Under the pieces are notes generated by a model that was given only the letters and a program-made list of their open reading frames with translations, had not been told where the DNA came from and ran no database searches. The position numbers and the translations under genes are program-made. Below are positions 17,506-20,206 of a stretch of 20,206 nucleotides of DNA, piece by piece. How positions within the stretch are numbered: position 1 is the stretch's first letter; the number at the start of each line of letters is the position of its first letter. The DNA comes from Isoetes engelmannii (Eukaryota; Streptophyta; Lycopodiopsida; Isoetales; Isoetaceae): the NCBI GenBank assembly GCA_011763485.2, contig JAANSK020287046.1, positions 1-20,206 of the forward strand, in the 5' to 3' direction.

Positions 17506-17514
17506 AGAAGTGAA

Positions 17515-18370
17515 GTGTATTAAATCTTTGGGAGGCCGAAAAGGCCTAAAAGACAATCCAAATTTAAATACAGCTATAAAAGAGCAGATGAGTCTCAAAA
17601 TCCTCATCTTCTCTCACTCAATATGTCTTATTCTTCAAGAAGAGGTATTCAACCTTTTTAAACAAATCTCTCTATATTGTAGAAGTTCTAGTAAATAGGC
17701 TCCAGTCTTCTCCCCTCCCTTGAAGAAGAAGGTCTAGAGATCCTCAGACTGAATACCATGTTGAGCACGAAGTAAATAGTATGCCCCACATCAGAGTAGT
17801 GTGTGTTCTTCATCTTCCACTTCTTCCTCACCACAAACTTTGCAATATCTTTCAGATCGAGAGATTATCTACCCATTTCCGCACCCAAATGATGTGAGCT
17901 AAGGCAAATTCTGTCAAGTGCATACCTTTTCTTTATTGAGATGTTATCCTTCAAGGACTTATCCTTCAAGGACTAGGCAACTGCCAATCCAGGATCCATG
18001 TGTTGTCTATAAAGAATCATCTTTGTCTTAGGTTGTGATGACATCTTTCTCTAGACTTTGTCATAAACCATTGTCTCAGATTTTTATCCATTAAAATTTC
18101 ATCTTCCCATTGGATATCCCATCTTCCAAGCCAATATATGACATCTTGAAACCACCCTCTATATTATTTGCTGGCTAAAAGAACCTTGTATAGGAGCCTG
18201 GTGTCATCCATATGGAGCACATTTTTTAGAAAACTGATACATCGTATCATGGCTTCTCCCTCTAATGGTAAGAGACCACACTCTGTCCTAGAGTCATTAT
18301 TAATGTAGTCTTGTTAGAATTGTTCTCGTTATTTTTGCATAACATCTAGACTTCATTATAAAGAATATAG
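17515..18370 (-). pseudogene. LINE ORF2 C-terminal remnant
   Basis: On the minus strand, from 18330 down, the reading is TECGLLPLEGEAMIRCISFL, HMDDTRLLYKVLLASK, DVIYWLGRWDIQWEDEILMD, GMHLTEFALAHIIWVRKWVD, then a zinc-knuckle-like RYCKVCGEEEVEDEEHTLL with a Cys soon after (17788-17844), and LLELLQYREICLKRLNTSS. The CX2C...H...C motif with EDEEH is the usual C-terminal signature of LINE reverse-transcriptase proteins, thought to help bind the RNA or target. Stops interrupt it, for example after EEHTLL and after HHNLRQR. The RT and endonuclease domains are absent, as in 5'-truncated copies. It lies upstream of the ORF1 remnant in the sense direction, so the two cannot be one intact element. Confidence 0.68.
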
Positions 18371-20206
18371 TTTCACTAATATAGACGTTTTAATCAAGGG
18401 GCATCATAATACTTTTTAAGGTGCATCAATAGCTACTAATACTACAACTATCTAGTTCAAAACCACTATAACTAATAAAACATTAGTTATATGTTTCTCC
18501 ATTAATCTCCATAGAATGGTATGGTCACCATGCCATAAACGATGTTCCATAGTTTTGCTTTGAATCTTCTAATGATCTCTTAAATTGAGAAACTCTTTTC
18601 TAACATGTTGTATTTGCCTGCCCAAGTGCATATCAACGCATTGTGTGACTGATCAAACTAGTACTTCACTCAAGCTTTTGTTATTACAAACATTTGCTAT
18701 GATAAACAACAAAAATCCTGAGATCACAAAGCTAATTTAATGAACTATACCCCATATTCCACTATCCCAAATTAATTGTTCCAAGACCAAAGCAACAAAA
18801 TGATGCTCCCTATAGCGAGTTGATCCTAAAGTAAGAATTGAGTAGAACCAGAGGCTTCTCCAAGTTAAAGTTCCCAGCTTTTGAACACAATCTTTGACAA
18901 CCAGATAACCCAAAACCATAAGAATGGATATATACCTTCGTTTATCCGTGTATAATTACTAGCTGTATCAAGAAAATACTTCAAAATGGCATATTCCGTG
19001 CTCCTCTGTACATAAAGAATGAAGATGGAGATGAACACATGCCCAATAAGGAACACATGCAACACATGCATTCTAGCTGCAATGCCACATGGACAATCAA
19101 ATTATTACACCACCACGTATGACAGAATTACACCACCAAGTATGATAATAGACCTTGCTTTGACCACTATGAACAGGTTCCACATACACACGCAGCAACC
19201 GAGGCCGTATATACATTGTATAAAAAAAACTAGACACTCATAAAAGCATTAATAAGGCAGGCTCTACCAGCTGCAGCAATGTCATTTATCTGTTAATTAG
19301 CTATCATTTTGCAAATCTACTCGTAGCAGAATGTCCACAATTGCAAGTCAATGTAGGGCTGCATGCCCATGTTAAAATAATGAACTCTTATCTCAGCAGT
19401 CTCTTCGTGAGCCAAGTTTTCTTCTTGGTCCTTATTACCAACAAAAGCCACTTGAAAGAACTTTCTAAGGTGATGAACAAAAATACACAAATAATGGGTG
19501 CAATATTAAAGACTAGAGCTAATAGGCCCAGATTCTCATGCAAGTCAAAAGCAATGACGTCTAGATAGAATTAAGGCCAACATGCATGACATGATGTTAG
19601 ACGTATAACTTTTTGATGTTTGTGTGCATGCTACATAGTTGGTGCCATCCACAAAGGAAACCTTGCACCTTAATAGATGGAGCAAGGTTCAATCATCTGC
19701 TTCCTGCTTTGTAATGCAGTAACTGCCGATATAATTATTAAAACTGATAACTAGTGGACTTGATGTAGGAAATGAAGCCATATTCCATCTGAGCTGCCAC
19801 CAGATCATGTCATTAGATCATGTCCTTGGATCATGTAATAATGTCCAGAATCGTGTAATAATGTCCAGAATCGTTTCTCTGAGAGCAGGCCTGTCCAGAT
19901 GTGTTTGGAGATGTGACATGGCGGACACTAATATGGGTCATGGGACCAAGCTTAATGACCTGTTTGTCCCAAAGTCACGTTGAAATATAAGGAATTTAAT
20001 CTTGCTCACATGTTGAGTGATTACATCAGGTTCAATCCTTCTTTGTTTGGTAGAATTCCCTGTCATTTGTTGTTTCGCTACGATAGAGAACGGCCAAGAA
20101 TTTTATTAGCAATCAGCTATATCTACAATATGCTACAATTTTTAGTTTAATGCAGGAGAAAATTAGAAACATCAGATCATCTATATCCAGTCAGGTTTGT
20201 GCAAGC
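18371..20206. other. AT-rich intergenic; short tandem repeats only
   Basis: No gene, RNA or transposon was recognised. Small structures: a 23-bp duplication at 19105-19150 (TTACACCACCACGTATGACA then TTACACCACCAAGTATGATA); GATCATGT with period 13 at 19803, 19816 and 19829; then TGTAATAATGTCCAGAATCG twice with period 20 at 19834-19873. Confidence 0.45.

Overview
The window looks like nuclear DNA of a land plant, probably a non-seed plant such as a fern or lycophyte. Three things point this way. (1) A box C/D snoRNA cluster led by a clear U14 gene sits behind a telo-box and a GGCCCA motif, the usual promoter signals of plant snoRNA and ribosomal genes. (2) A Ty3/gypsy chromovirus carries a self-priming (Tf1/sushi-type) primer site. 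As I recall, this is a fungal and vertebrate trait that in plants is mostly reported from mosses, lycophytes and ferns. (3) LINE, TRIM and MITE-like debris fills AT-rich intergenic DNA. The species assignment is inference. No intact host protein gene can be supported.

Layout. 233-1208: decayed leucine-rich-repeat gene. 2134-2595: TRIM-like miniature LTR element with a tRNA-iMet primer site. 2653-2877: unassigned open frame. 3815-3939: promoter-like signals. 4058-4178: U14 snoRNA. 4221-4307: a second C/D snoRNA aimed at the neighbouring stretch of 18S rRNA. 4695-4819 and 7384-7504: a 121-125 bp block present twice, about 96% identical. 5140-5440: four tandem copies of a 77-80 bp unit. 6.5-7.8 kb: several short tandem duplications. 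8321-8523: MITE-like inverted repeat.

8681-14575: an LTR chromovirus fossil with LTRs of 371 and 288 bp, 5-bp target duplications (ATTGT), PBS, PPT, gag, protease, RT, RNase H, integrase and chromodomain remains. Its parts are all recognisable, but it is broken in roughly eight to ten places. About 19-20 LTR differences over some 285 aligned bases suggest an insertion a few million years old. Six copies of a short palindromic repeat lie inside it.

14581-20206: no host gene. It holds an L1-type ORF1 remnant (minus, about 16.1-16.7 kb), a 111-bp tandem duplication, a seven-run G-quadruplex motif and the C-terminal part of a LINE ORF2 (minus, about 17.5-18.4 kb), then repeat-poor AT-rich DNA.

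The functional core is the snoRNA cluster. Both RNAs are predicted to guide 2'-O-methylation in the 5' domain of 18S rRNA, at sites roughly 26 nt apart, and they are probably processed from one transcript. The rest is mostly transposon fossils and local duplications.
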